Shown here: positions 43,694 through 52,928 of the stretch, piece by piece | How the letters are laid out: the number at the start of each line of letters is the position of its first letter | Position numbering within the stretch: the first letter of the stretch is position 1 | Assembly: GCA_040902895.1 (NCBI GenBank) | Contig: JBBDWL010000116.1 | Location: 18,717-82,716, forward strand | DNA length: 64,000 nucleotides | Origin: JALYRV01 sp040902895 | GTDB taxonomy: Bacteria > Acidobacteriota > Vicinamibacteria > Vicinamibacterales > SCN-69-37 | Direction of reading: 5' to 3' | Translations under genes and position numbers: made by a program | Notes under the pieces: model-generated | The model's input: only the letters and a program-made list of their open reading frames with translations | Told to the model about the DNA's origin: nothing | Database searches by the model: none

Positions 43694-46600
43694 ATGCGCA
43701 CTGTGAAGAATCACCTGTTGGCATGGACGCTGTCGGTCTGCGCCATGCTCACGCTCGCAAATCCGGCGTTCGCGCAAAGCGGACCGACCGGCACGCTCAA
43801 CGGCCGGGTGCTCGACCAGAGCCACGCCGGCGTTCCCGGCGTCACCGTCACGGCCGCGAATGTGGCCCGCAACGACACGCGGCACGCGGTCACGAACGCC
43901 GACGGCTTTTACGCGCTCCCGGGTCTCGCCACGGGAACATACGAGCTCACGATTCAGCTCGAAGGCTTCAAGACGGTGCGCCGCCTGGGCGTGCTCGTCG
44001 AAGCGGCGGTGCCTCGCACTGTCGATATCACACTGGAAGTGGGCGGACTCTCGGAGGTCGTCACCGTCGAGGCGGCCATGCCGATGGTCAATCGGACCAC
44101 GCCGGCTGTCTCGCGGCGTCTCTCGGGCGCGGAAATCACGGCCGTCCCATCGTCGACCCGCAACTTCAGCCACCTGTTGACCGCAACGGCCGGCGTCAGC
44201 GCCGATCTGCCTCCGGTCGGCGGCAACGACACCGGCTCGATTTCGCCGTCGGTCAACGGCACGAAGACGACGAGCAACAGCGTGCTGTACAACGGCGTCG
44301 ACATCACCAGCATGCTCTCGAACCAGGGCACGCTCGATGAAGGACTCGTTCCGGCGCCCGAGATGATCGAGGAGGTCAAGCTGCAGACGAGTCTGTACGA
44401 TGCGTCGACGGGCCGCAGCGGCGGCGGCAACTTTCAGCTGGTCACCAGGAGCGGCGTGAACGCCTTCAGGACCTCGCTGTACGCCTTCGGCCAGCACGAG
44501 TCGCTGAACTCGAACGACTACTTCTTCGATCGCAACGGCATCGACAAGCCGAAGATGCGGCGCGTTGAGACGGGCCTTACAATCGGCGGCCCGGTCCGCC
44601 GCGACAAGGTCTTCTTCTTCGGCAGCCTCCAATACTCCGATGCCGAGAGCGGCTACGTGCCGACCGCGTCGAGCCGCGCCGTGCTGCCCGCCGCGCTCGG
44701 ATTGATCAGCGGCGACCGCACCGCCGAGAACATCGTCGCGGCCTTCCGGCAGCTGAATCCGTCGTTCAATCTCACGCCGTCGCAGATCTCGCCGATCTCG
44801 CTCGCGCTGCTCAATCAGCGAAACCCTGTGACGGGCGGCTATCTCATTCCGGCGCCGACGGGCGCGGCCGCGGGCGCCGATCGCCGCGCCACCATCGGCG
44901 CGTTCGGATCGATCGGCGGCGATCCGCTGGCGGAGCACCGGCAGGTCGTGCCGGCGCTGTTCGAGCAGCTGCAGGGAAGCCTGCGCGCCGATCTCGCGGC
45001 CACTGACGCCAATCGCGTGCAACTCACGTACTTCGCATCGGACTTTCCAAGCCTGGATCCGTTCCCGGATCCGTCGACGCTGGCGTCGCCCTTCACGCTG
45101 CGCCGCAGCAACCGCGGTCAGGTCGGATCGATCGGCGACACGCAGGTGTTCGGCAACGGGATCCTCAACGAGGCGCGCGCCGGATTCTTCACACTCCGCA
45201 ACACGCGCCAGCTTGACGATGAGTTTCTGGCGCTGACGAATGAGATGTTCGGCATCGTCAACCCGGCGCTGCAGTTCGACGACCGCGATGCGACGAGACG
45301 GCTCGGCCACTTCGTCAACCGTGCCATCACCTGGTCGTTTGGCGGGCCCAACGACGCCTTCAACCGGCGCGACCAGCAGACCCTGCATCTGTCTGACGCG
45401 ATGACGCTCGTCCGCGGCAATCACACCCTGCAGTTCGGCGGCGACGTCAAACGGCACCGCGTGAGGAACAATCTGCCGGAGGAGCAGGCCACCGAGTTCG
45501 AGAAGATCGAGAACTTCCAGCAGTTTCTGCTTGGGTTCACCAGCGAGGCCGACACGCAGTACGGCTTCACCGAGAAGCAGTTTCAGTTCTACGACGCCGA
45601 TCTGTTCATCACCGACTCATGGCGGGTGAGCCCGCAACTGACGGTGACGGCCGGCGTGCGGTGGGACTGGTTCGGCTGGCCGGTCGAGGCCGATGGCTTC
45701 ATGGGCAACTTCGATCCGTCGAGAATCACGGACACCAGCGGCGTGCTCGCCGGCATCGTGGTGCCGTCGCACGCGGGCAACACGGGGATCCCGCAGATCG
45801 ATGCGGCGATTGCCGCCGCGCCGCGCGCCGGCACGAAGCACACGCTCGCCGGCGAGGATCTCGACAACATCGCGCCGCGGCTCGGGTTCGCATGGACGCC
45901 CGGCCGCTCGTCGCGTTCGGTCATTCGCGGCGGCTACGGGATCTTCTACGACCGTATCTCGGCGGCGTTCATGAACACGATCTTCAGCAATTATCCGCAT
46001 CTGCGCGAGGCAGAGATCGTGCGCCCGAGCGCGCAAGTGCCGTTCGCGAACGCCTGGGGGCAGCAGCGCATCAGCGGCGAGGTGCCGAACTTCAATCAGT
46101 GGTTTCCGTTCTTCATCCGCTACAGCCCGAGCAGCGGCAGTTACGGGCTGTTCGACTCGACAGGCGTCCCTGCGGGTAATCCGGCCGAGACCCTCGAGTT
46201 CCGCGCGATCGACAAGGATCTCGAGACGCCGTACTACCACCAGTGGAACCTGGGTTATCAGTTCGAGATCACGCAGAACATGGCGATTGAGCTTCGCTAC
46301 AACGCAAGCCGCGGACGGGATTTGCTGTTGGCGACCGCGCTCAACGAGCCGTGGGATCTGAACGATCCGAACGTGCCGCAGGTCATCCTCGATCGCATCA
46401 CGGCGGCCTACCGCGCCGGCGGCGGGACGGCGACGGCACAGGATCCGAACGCTCTCGGGTACGGATACAACGGCGACAGGAACCGCGGCCCGGCCGGCAC
46501 GATCTCCACAGAGATCCGGACGCTGTATCTCGGCATGAACGACGCCGAGGCACTGTATCTGCAGTCGAAGGGACGTTCGTCCTATAACGCGTTTCAGGCA

Positions 46601-47299
46601 AGTCTCACGAAGCGGATGTCGAACGGCTATCAGTTCCACGCGGCTTACACCTTCTCGCGCGCGATGGATCTGATGTCGGCCGACCCGGGCAGCACGGCAG
46701 GCGGCGGACGTCCCGACACGCCGAACACCGGCTTCTCAGTGGAGAACGACTCGCGCGATCTCGAATCGAACTGGGCGCGCGCCGACTTCGACCGGCCGCA
46801 CCGCTTCAGTCTCAGCGCGATCTGGGAGCTGCCGCTCGGGCAGAATGCGTTCCTGCGGGACTGGCAGCTTGCGACGTTCATGCAGTTTCAATCGGGGCGG
46901 CCGTTCAGCGTCTTCCGTCCCGAAGCCGGTTTGTTGCGTCTCGGGTTCCAGCGGCTCGACTTCGCGCCGGGCGCCTCGGCCGAATCGGCCGCGCGTCAGG
47001 GATCTGACGAGACGCAATGGTTCGATGTGACGCAGCTCGTGGCGGCCGCCGCGACCGGCAACACGCCACGCAACTTCCTGCGCGGGCCCGCGCAGCGGCG
47101 CGTGGACATGAGCGTTACCAAAGGCATGCCGTTGGGCAGCCGCATGAGAGCCGAAATGCGGTTCGAGGTGTTCAACGTCTTCAATACCGTCAACTTCGGG
47201 CTGCCTGAGAACAACTTCGACAGCAGCGATTTCGGGAACATCACGACGACCATCGGCGGCCCGAGAGTCTCGCAGTTCGGCGTGCGGATCATCTTCTGA
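43694..47299 (+). CDS. Oar-like TonB-dependent receptor with carboxypeptidase-regulatory-like domain
   Basis: 1201 residues. A signal peptide (LTLANPAFA) leads into a carboxypeptidase-regulatory-like beta-sandwich (TGTLNGRVLDQSHAGVPGVTV, residues about 28-115), then a plug domain (residues about 125-240) and a long outer-membrane barrel ending in VRIIF. No TonB box is evident near the N terminus, as usual for Oar-type receptors. It is encoded directly upstream of the DUF47-Pit phosphate genes, with a strong hairpin between. Substrate unknown. Confidence 0.9.
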   Translation: MRTVKNHLLAWTLSVCAMLTLANPAFAQSGPTGTLNGRVLDQSHAGVPGVTVTAANVARNDTRHAVTNADGFYALPGLATGTYELTIQLEGFKTVRRLGVLVEAAVPRTVDITLEVGGLSEVVTVEAAMPMVNRTTPAVSRRLSGAEITAVPSSTRNFSHLLTATAGVSADLPPVGGNDTGSISPSVNGTKTTSNSVLYNGVDITSMLSNQGTLDEGLVPAPEMIEEVKLQTSLYDASTGRSGGGNFQLVTRSGVNAFRTSLYAFGQHESLNSNDYFFDRNGIDKPKMRRVETGLTIGGPVRRDKVFFFGSLQYSDAESGYVPTASSRAVLPAALGLISGDRTAENIVAAFRQLNPSFNLTPSQISPISLALLNQRNPVTGGYLIPAPTGAAAGADRRATIGAFGSIGGDPLAEHRQVVPALFEQLQGSLRADLAATDANRVQLTYFASDFPSLDPFPDPSTLASPFTLRRSNRGQVGSIGDTQVFGNGILNEARAGFFTLRNTRQLDDEFLALTNEMFGIVNPALQFDDRDATRRLGHFVNRAITWSFGGPNDAFNRRDQQTLHLSDAMTLVRGNHTLQFGGDVKRHRVRNNLPEEQATEFEKIENFQQFLLGFTSEADTQYGFTEKQFQFYDADLFITDSWRVSPQLTVTAGVRWDWFGWPVEADGFMGNFDPSRITDTSGVLAGIVVPSHAGNTGIPQIDAAIAAAPRAGTKHTLAGEDLDNIAPRLGFAWTPGRSSRSVIRGGYGIFYDRISAAFMNTIFSNYPHLREAEIVRPSAQVPFANAWGQQRISGEVPNFNQWFPFFIRYSPSSGSYGLFDSTGVPAGNPAETLEFRAIDKDLETPYYHQWNLGYQFEITQNMAIELRYNASRGRDLLLATALNEPWDLNDPNVPQVILDRITAAYRAGGGTATAQDPNALGYGYNGDRNRGPAGTISTEIRTLYLGMNDAEALYLQSKGRSSYNAFQASLTKRMSNGYQFHAAYTFSRAMDLMSADPGSTAGGGRPDTPNTGFSVENDSRDLESNWARADFDRPHRFSLSAIWELPLGQNAFLRDWQLATFMQFQSGRPFSVFRPEAGLLRLGFQRLDFAPGASAESAARQGSDETQWFDVTQLVAAAATGNTPRNFLRGPAQRRVDMSVTKGMPLGSRMRAEMRFEVFNVFNTVNFGLPENNFDSSDFGNITTTIGGPRVSQFGVRIIF

Positions 47300-47340
47300 G
47301 GGTTGAACGCAGACCGAAGGGCCTGCGCTACCTGTCACCG

Positions 47341-47370
47341 GCCCGGTCAGGCTTGCGAGCCTGGCCGGGC
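47341..47370. terminator. Strong hairpin after the Oar-like receptor
   Basis: A 13-bp stem with one G-U pair and a TGCG loop (arms GCCCGGTCAGGCT and AGCCTGGCCGGGC). The T-tract after it is weak (ATTT), so termination may be incomplete. It separates the receptor gene from the DUF47-Pit pair. Confidence 0.65.
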
Positions 47371-47442
47371 GTTCCCATTTAAGCGCCGGTCCACGGGCTT
47401 CCGGCACCGCTGCTACACTTCAGCGGTTCACACGGGAGACCT

Positions 47443-48060
47443 GTGGCATTCAGACTGATTCCCAAACAAGAGAAGTTCTACGACGATTTCATCGCGGTTG
47501 CCGTCGAGATAACGAAGGGCGCGGCCCTGCTCGAAGAGATGATCGCTACCGATCCGCCCCGTTACGACCTGGCCCAGGAGATCAAGGAGATCGAGCATCG
47601 GTGCGATTCGATGACGCACGGCACGATCCAGCGGCTCCATCGCACATTCGTGACGCCGCTCGACCGCGAGGATATCTTCGAGCTGGCCCGTTCGCTCGAT
47701 GACTGCATGGATGCCGTCGACCACTGTGCCAATCTCGTCGCGAACTATGAGATTTCCACGATCCCGCCGGGCGCCAGGGAACTCAGCGGCCTTTTGACGG
47801 CGTCCGCGCGCGCCGTCGAGTCGGCTGTCGGCGCGCTCGACAGAAAAATCGCCATCGCGCCGCACATCGTCGAGATCAACCGGCTCGAGAACGAAGCCGA
47901 CCGGGTGCATCGGGTGGCCGTCCGCGAGTTGTTCCAGAAAGAAAAGGACCCGATCTCCCTCATGAAGTTCAAGGAGCTGCTCGACGAGCTCGAGAGAGCG
48001 ACCGACGAGTGCGAGGACGTCGCGAACGTGCTCGAAGGCGTCGTGGTGAAGCACAGCTAG
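47443..48060 (+). CDS. DUF47 (PhoU-like) Pit accessory protein
   Basis: 205 residues, helical, starting with a GTG after a GGGAG ribosome site. It has the DUF47 pattern (FIAVAVEITKGAALLEEM, EIKEIEHRCDSMTHGTIQRL, RSLDDCMDAVDHCANL). DUF47 proteins are PhoU-like and are encoded beside PiT permeases, as here (1-base gap). It likely regulates the permease. Confidence 0.92.
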   Translation: MAFRLIPKQEKFYDDFIAVAVEITKGAALLEEMIATDPPRYDLAQEIKEIEHRCDSMTHGTIQRLHRTFVTPLDREDIFELARSLDDCMDAVDHCANLVANYEISTIPPGARELSGLLTASARAVESAVGALDRKIAIAPHIVEINRLENEADRVHRVAVRELFQKEKDPISLMKFKELLDELERATDECEDVANVLEGVVVKHS

Positions 48061-48061
48061 G

Positions 48062-49063
48062 ATGGATGCCGCCTTCGTCGCGATCTGCGCCCTCATCCTG
48101 CTGGCGCTGGTCTTCGATTTCATCAACGGCTTTCACGACGCCGCCAACTCCATCGCCACCGTCGTGTCGACGCGCGTACTCTCGCCGGGCAAGGCCGTCG
48201 TCTGGGCGGCCTTCTTCAACTTCGTGGCGGCGTTCGGCTTCGGCACCGCGGTGGCAAAAACCGTCGGCGCCGGCATGGTCGATCTCGGCATCGTGACCCA
48301 TACCGTCATCTTCGGCGGATTGATGGGCGCGATTCTCTGGAACCTGATCACCTGGTACTACGGCCTGCCAACCAGCTCTTCACATGCCCTCTTCGGCGGA
48401 TATGCCGGCGCGGCGGTCGCGAAGGCCGGCGTCGGAGCGCTCATCGCGTCGGGTTGGACCAAAACGCTCATCTTCATCGTCGTCGCCCCGATGATCGGGC
48501 TGGCCGTGGGTCTCGGGCTGATGACGTCGATCTACTGGATGTTCCGCAACACGCGTCCCGCAAGGGTCATGGGCTGGTTCCGCCATCTGCAACTGCTGTC
48601 GGCCGCCGCCTTCAGCCTGATGCACGGCGCCAACGACGCACAGAAGACGATGGGCATCATCACAGGCCTGCTGGTGACCGGCGGATACCTCGCGACATTC
48701 GAAGTGCCATTCTGGGTCGTGCTGCTGGCGCATGCCGCCATCGGCCTGGGGACGCTGTCGGGAGGCTGGCGCATCGTCCACACGATGGTCAACAGGATCA
48801 CGAAGTTGCAGCCGCCAGGTGGCTTCGCCGCCGAGACAGGCGCGGCCGTCGCAATCTACACGGCTACGGCGTTGGGCGTCGGAATTTCCACGACGCACAC
48901 CATTACCGGCGCGATTGTCGGTGTCTGTGCGACGCGCAGACTCTCGGCCGTGCGGTGGGGTGTGGCGCGACAGATCGTCTGGGCATGGGTGCTCACCATT
49001 CCCGCATCGGCCCTCATCGGTGCGCTCGGCTACTGGGGTGCGTCGGCCGTCTTCGGGGGATAA
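48062..49063 (+). CDS. pit: Low-affinity inorganic phosphate transporter (PiT family)
   Basis: 333 residues, about ten membrane helices. The duplicated PiT signatures are present: FDFINGFHDAANSIATVVSTR in the first half and HGANDAQKTMGII in the second, with the conserved GLPTSSSHALFGG. It takes up metal-phosphate complexes with protons or sodium. The 3' end overlaps convergent phoR by 34 bases. Confidence 0.95.
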   Translation: MDAAFVAICALILLALVFDFINGFHDAANSIATVVSTRVLSPGKAVVWAAFFNFVAAFGFGTAVAKTVGAGMVDLGIVTHTVIFGGLMGAILWNLITWYYGLPTSSSHALFGGYAGAAVAKAGVGALIASGWTKTLIFIVVAPMIGLAVGLGLMTSIYWMFRNTRPARVMGWFRHLQLLSAAAFSLMHGANDAQKTMGIITGLLVTGGYLATFEVPFWVVLLAHAAIGLGTLSGGWRIVHTMVNRITKLQPPGGFAAETGAAVAIYTATALGVGISTTHTITGAIVGVCATRRLSAVRWGVARQIVWAWVLTIPASALIGALGYWGASAVFGG

Positions 49064-50409
49064 CCAGGCTTCTGAGGAATTCGCACCGTGAAGATCGCGC
49101 CGCCGCCTTCGCGATTCTCGGCGCGGACGCCGCCGCCATGCAGGCCGATGAGGTGTTTGACGATGGCGAGCCCCAGGCCTGTGCCGCCGGGCGCTCTCGT
49201 GCGCGCGCGATCAACTCGGTAGAAGCGCTCGAAGATGCGATCGAGATCCGATGCCGGGATACCAGGTCCACGATCGGCAATCGCAATCACGATGTCGTCC
49301 GACTCGCGCGAGACGTTGATGTCGACTGCTGTGGCCTCGGCGCCGTAATTGACCGCGTTTTCGACCAAATTGCGCAGCGCGTCATGCAGCTTTCCCGGAT
49401 CGCCCGAGATCGAGCCTGCGCCGTCGCCGACGGCGAGATTCACCTGCATCCGTCGGGCGGCGATCACCGGCTCGAGCTCCGTTTCGATCCCGCTCATCAG
49501 GCCTTCAACCGTGAGGTCCGCGATCTCGAGCTCCTCCTGTCCGGCGTCGAGCCGCGCGAGGCGCAACAGATCCTTGACGAGGCGTTCCATCCGAAGGGTG
49601 TGCCGTGCAACGATCTCGAGGAACCTGCGCTGTTGTTCTGGATCGGGAGGGGCGTCGAGCAGCGCCTCGACATATCCGCGCACCGCCGTCAGTGGCGTGC
49701 GCAGCTCGTGCGAGACGTTGGCGACGAAGTCACGCCGAATCTGGTTCGCCCGCTGGAGGGCTGTGATGTCGTGCAGCACGAGGACGGCGCCAGCACCTGC
49801 AACGGGCGACGAGCGCGCGGCAAACGCACGGCGCCGATCGCGGCCGAGGGTGACCTCGACCTGATCCGCAATCTCTCCGCGAAGCGCTGAACCAAGCAGC
49901 GCGGCGATGTCAGGCTGCCGAATGATCTCGAGATAATGACGGCCGAGCGCGGCGTCGGGCATCTCGAGTAGCTCGCGCGCCGCGGCGTTCACCAGCAGGA
50001 GCCGCCCCGACCCGCTGACGAGGACAACGCTCTCGAACATACCCGAGAGGATGGCCTCCATATGCGCCCGGCCTCTCGACGATTCCTCGAGCCGCCGACC
50101 CAATGCCTGCACCGAATCGTCGAGCGCTCGCGCCACCTGCCCGATCTCATCGTCACCGTAGTCGCGCGCGGCAGGAGACACGTCGCCTCGCGCGTATCGC
50201 GCCGCCGTCGTCTTGATGGCCCGTACACGCTGCGCAAGAGAGGCGGCGTCCAGCGCCGACGTCGCGATCGCCGCGGCCAGGCAGGCGATCGATGTGAGGA
50301 TCAACGCCAGCGGCAGCGACAGACCCATCGCCGTGAATGCCGACATCAGGATCAGCGCCACGACGGCGCCGGCAAGCGTGCTGAACACCGTGCGCGTGCG
50401 CAGCGTCAT
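49030..50409 (-). CDS. phoR: Phosphate-regulon sensor histidine kinase PhoR
   Basis: 459 residues. Two N-terminal helices (residues about 10-55), a HAMP-like linker, a PAS domain, HisKA with VANVSHELRTPLTAVRGYVEALL, and an ATPase domain with LRNLVENAVNYG, DRGPGIPASDLDRIFERFYR and GGTGLGLAIVKHL. This is the PhoR architecture. It is downstream of phoB in the same operon (15-base gap). Confidence 0.9.
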   Translation of the reverse strand: MTLRTRTVFSTLAGAVVALILMSAFTAMGLSLPLALILTSIACLAAAIATSALDAASLAQRVRAIKTTAARYARGDVSPAARDYGDDEIGQVARALDDSVQALGRRLEESSRGRAHMEAILSGMFESVVLVSGSGRLLLVNAAARELLEMPDAALGRHYLEIIRQPDIAALLGSALRGEIADQVEVTLGRDRRRAFAARSSPVAGAGAVLVLHDITALQRANQIRRDFVANVSHELRTPLTAVRGYVEALLDAPPDPEQQRRFLEIVARHTLRMERLVKDLLRLARLDAGQEELEIADLTVEGLMSGIETELEPVIAARRMQVNLAVGDGAGSISGDPGKLHDALRNLVENAVNYGAEATAVDINVSRESDDIVIAIADRGPGIPASDLDRIFERFYRVDRARTRAPGGTGLGLAIVKHLIGLHGGGVRAENREGGGAIFTVRIPQKPGYPPKTADAPQ

Positions 50410-50424
50410 CAGATTCCGCCGGCG

Positions 50425-51111
50425 CTAAGCCGCCGCATCGGACAGCCGGTAGCCGAACTGCTTGACGGTTTCGATCGCCGTCGCCAGCGCCGGCAGTTTC
50501 TCGCGCAACCGGCGCACATGAACGTCGACCGTGCGCGTGCCGCCCGTGTACTGGTAGCCCCAGACATCGGTAAGCAGCAGATCCCGCGAGAGTACGCGGC
50601 CGCGATGCTGGATCAAATACTGGAGCAACAGGAACTCCTTCGCCGTCAGCTTCACCTCGTGCCCGTCCGACGTCACGAGGTGGCGATCCGGATCGAGCGA
50701 CAGGGCGCCATAACGGAGCACAGCCGACGGCGCCGCCGCGCGCGCCGATCTCCGCAGCAACGCGGCCACGCGCGCCGCCAGCTCCTTCGGGCTGAACGGT
50801 TTCGTCACGTAGTCGTCGGCGCCGAGTTCGAGCCCACGGACGCGATCCGATTCCTCGCCGCGCGCAGTCAGCATGATGATCGGGATCGCCGCCGTCAGGG
50901 GATCCGATCGCAGCGCCTGACAGACCATCAGGCCATCCAGGCCAGGCAGCATCAGATCGAGGATTACCAGATCAGGTGAAAGTTCGCGGACCTTTCGTGC
51001 CGCTTCGCCGCCGTGCGCCAGTCGATCGGTGTGATGCCCGGCGCGCGTGAGGTAGTGCGCGATGAGCTCGGAGATATCGGGATCGTCTTCAACGACAAGG
51101 ATTTTTGCCAT
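50425..51111 (-). CDS. phoB: Phosphate-regulon response regulator PhoB
   Basis: 228 residues. Receiver: ILVVEDDPDISELIAHYL, phosphoacceptor Asp in VILDLMLPGLDG, Lys in YVTKPFSPKEL. The winged-helix output domain has LTAKEFLLLQYLIQHRGRVLSRD and VWGYQYTGGTRTVDVHVRRLREKL, as in PhoB. With PhoR it would recognise the 11-bp direct repeats found near pstS, CHAD and the porin. Confidence 0.9.
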   Translation of the reverse strand: MAKILVVEDDPDISELIAHYLTRAGHHTDRLAHGGEAARKVRELSPDLVILDLMLPGLDGLMVCQALRSDPLTAAIPIIMLTARGEESDRVRGLELGADDYVTKPFSPKELAARVAALLRRSARAAAPSAVLRYGALSLDPDRHLVTSDGHEVKLTAKEFLLLQYLIQHRGRVLSRDLLLTDVWGYQYTGGTRTVDVHVRRLREKLPALATAIETVKQFGYRLSDAAA

Positions 51112-51275
51112 CCTGATTACTGGACAGAGTATCGCGTACGCCTGACCTTACTGCGCGACAGCTCGAGCGCAAACCGGCTCGTCCATCCTGGCGCTAGCTG
51201 CTGCAAACAAACGAGAAATACCGACGAGGTATCCCTGGCACCGCGCGTGCTCTATGGAGCGGCAGGAACATGGTC

Positions 51276-51346
51276 GCGAGCGAACGGAGCGGGGCATGGG
51301 GCCCACGCGAGTGAGCGAGCCAGGCGGGGTGCAGGGGACCCCGCCG
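51276..51346 (+). repeat. Dispersed GC-rich hairpin repeat, copy B
   Basis: 71 bp, closely related to copies at 32631 and 63315 but the most diverged of the three. It lies between phoB and the glycine-zipper gene, 24 bases before the latter's ATG, so it may form part of that leader. Confidence 0.8.
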
Positions 51347-51369
51347 AATAGCATGGAGGAGTCGAGACA

Positions 51370-51972
51370 ATGACGAACAAGAACAGACTGACTCGTCTCG
51401 CGGCAGCCGGCGTGGCTTCCGCGGCGCTCATTGCGACGGTTGCGTGCAACGGCAATGGCATCGACACCGTCCGTGCCGAACAGCGGGATCCGCGGTTGCT
51501 GCAGACGGCGGCCAACGGCTCGCCACTTGGCACCGCGACGGTTGGCAACCAGCAGATGCTGGTCAACTGCGGACCGTATCAGCGCACGCTGGTGCGGACG
51601 ACGTATCTGAACGGTCAGCCGGTGGCATCGGTTGACTGCGTCCCGGCCGAGGAGCTCGCTCCGGCAGGCTATGCGGCACAGCCGCAGCAGTTCGCGCCGG
51701 CGGCCCAGCCGGTCGTGTATCGAACGGTCGCACCCGCGCCTCGCGTGGTGCGCACGGTATCGGCGCCGCGCACGGTGACACAGCGTGTCTACACCGAGCG
51801 TAGGCCGGTTCGTTCGAAGACGAAGAGTGCGGTCATCATCGGCACGTCGGCGGCAGCGGGCGCCGGTGTCGGAGCGCTCATCGGCGGCAAGAAGGGCGCG
51901 ATCATCGGCGCCGTTGCCGGCGGCGGCGGCGCGGCGGTCTGGGACCAGATCACGCGACGCAAGAATCAGTAG
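51370..51972 (+). CDS. Glycine-zipper lipoprotein
   Basis: 200 residues. Lipoprotein signal with lipobox TVAC, then a Pro/Ala-rich linker and a C-terminal glycine zipper (AGAGVGALIGGKKGAIIGAVAGGGGA), which inserts into or oligomerises at membranes. The ribosome site GGAGG lies upstream (51356-51360). Function unknown; envelope location likely. Confidence 0.78.
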   Translation: MTNKNRLTRLAAAGVASAALIATVACNGNGIDTVRAEQRDPRLLQTAANGSPLGTATVGNQQMLVNCGPYQRTLVRTTYLNGQPVASVDCVPAEELAPAGYAAQPQQFAPAAQPVVYRTVAPAPRVVRTVSAPRTVTQRVYTERRPVRSKTKSAVIIGTSAAAGAGVGALIGGKKGAIIGAVAGGGGAAVWDQITRRKNQ

Positions 51973-51989
51973 CCACAGCTACTGTCGCG

Positions 51990-52026
51990 CGATGGCGCAG
52001 CGCTTCAACGCTGCGCCATCGTTTTT
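51990..52026 (+). terminator. Rho-independent terminator
   Basis: Perfect 13-bp stem (arms CGATGGCGCAGCG and CGCTGCGCCATCG) with a six-base CTTCAA loop and a run of five Ts. The far arm and loop also encode the last codons and stop of the convergent cbiX-like gene, so coding sequence and terminator share bases. Confidence 0.9.
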
Positions 52027-52928
52027 ACCCATTCCACCAATCGCGCATCCGGCGCGATGCCCTGCGCGGGAATGCGGTACTCCAGCCCCTCGAGCCTGGT
52101 CTTCAATCCCTTCTCGATTCCGCCGTACGAGAGCAGAACCGGAACGATCAAGACGTCGCGGCCTTCCGCGCGCCGCTTCGTGACAAGCGCCCGCAGCGCG
52201 GCGGTCGCGGCATTGCGCACGGGTGCCGGCGCATCATCTCTGAGCGACACGCCATCCACTGAGGCGTAGCCGCGCACGTGACCGGCAATCACGCGCAGAT
52301 CCCGCAGCCACAGGACGTTGTCGGCGTCGGGAACCGGACCATGAACCGCGAGAATCACCGATTCGGTTGCGGGCGCACGGCTGATCGCACGCGCGCGATC
52401 CGCGACAATGGCGCCGAGGATCGCATGGTCATCGAGCGCGCGGGTCATGCGCACCGGCAGCTTCGTGTCGATCGGTCGCGTGCCGTCTTCAGCCGCGGCG
52501 GCCGCCGTCCCGGCGGTATGCCCCGCATGGCCGCCGCCCGATACAGAGCTTGCCCCGTGCGCCATCTTGGCGTAGCGCGCCAGCTCCGGCGGCGCCTCGG
52601 CCCGCAGACCGAGAAGGTACTCAGTCGAGCGCAGGATCGAGCTGTGCGACGACACGAAGAGCGGCACCGCGACGATTTCGCTTGCGCCCTTCGCTTCGAG
52701 CCGGGCTGCCGCGCCTTGAATGCTCGCGCGCGTGGCCATGCCGAACGCGACTTCCGCCGGCTGCTCGCGATCCAGCGCGCGCACGATCTCGAGCACGTTG
52801 GCGTTCCACGATTCCGCGCCGCCGTGCGCGAGCAGCAGGATGCCGGGCCGTCGGGCGGTTTGATCGGCGGGAACGCGATCGCTGCCGCCAGTCGCCAGCA
52901 GGCACGCAAAGGCCAGTACCATTCTCAT
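52005..52928 (-). CDS. Exported CbiX/sirohydrochlorin-chelatase-like protein
   Basis: 307 residues from an ATG overlapping the stop of the TonB receptor gene (52925-52928). The N terminus (MVLAFACLLATGG) is a signal peptide, possibly lipoprotein. Two CbiX-like halves are visible: LLLAHGGAESWN with its active-site His, and VILAVHGPVPDADN with the second His. Between them is a His/Gly-rich insert (GGGHAGHTAG). Chelatases of this family normally work in the cytoplasm; export together with a TonB receptor suggests envelope metal or tetrapyrrole handling. Confidence 0.75.
   Translation of the reverse strand: MRMVLAFACLLATGGSDRVPADQTARRPGILLLAHGGAESWNANVLEIVRALDREQPAEVAFGMATRASIQGAAARLEAKGASEIVAVPLFVSSHSSILRSTEYLLGLRAEAPPELARYAKMAHGASSVSGGGHAGHTAGTAAAAAEDGTRPIDTKLPVRMTRALDDHAILGAIVADRARAISRAPATESVILAVHGPVPDADNVLWLRDLRVIAGHVRGYASVDGVSLRDDAPAPVRNAATAALRALVTKRRAEGRDVLIVPVLLSYGGIEKGLKTRLEGLEYRIPAQGIAPDARLVEWVKTMAQR

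Noticed and set aside
43364..45457. Long minus-strand frame across the N gap
   Set aside because: It is antisense to the receptor gene, includes unknown residues from the Ns, and has no domain.
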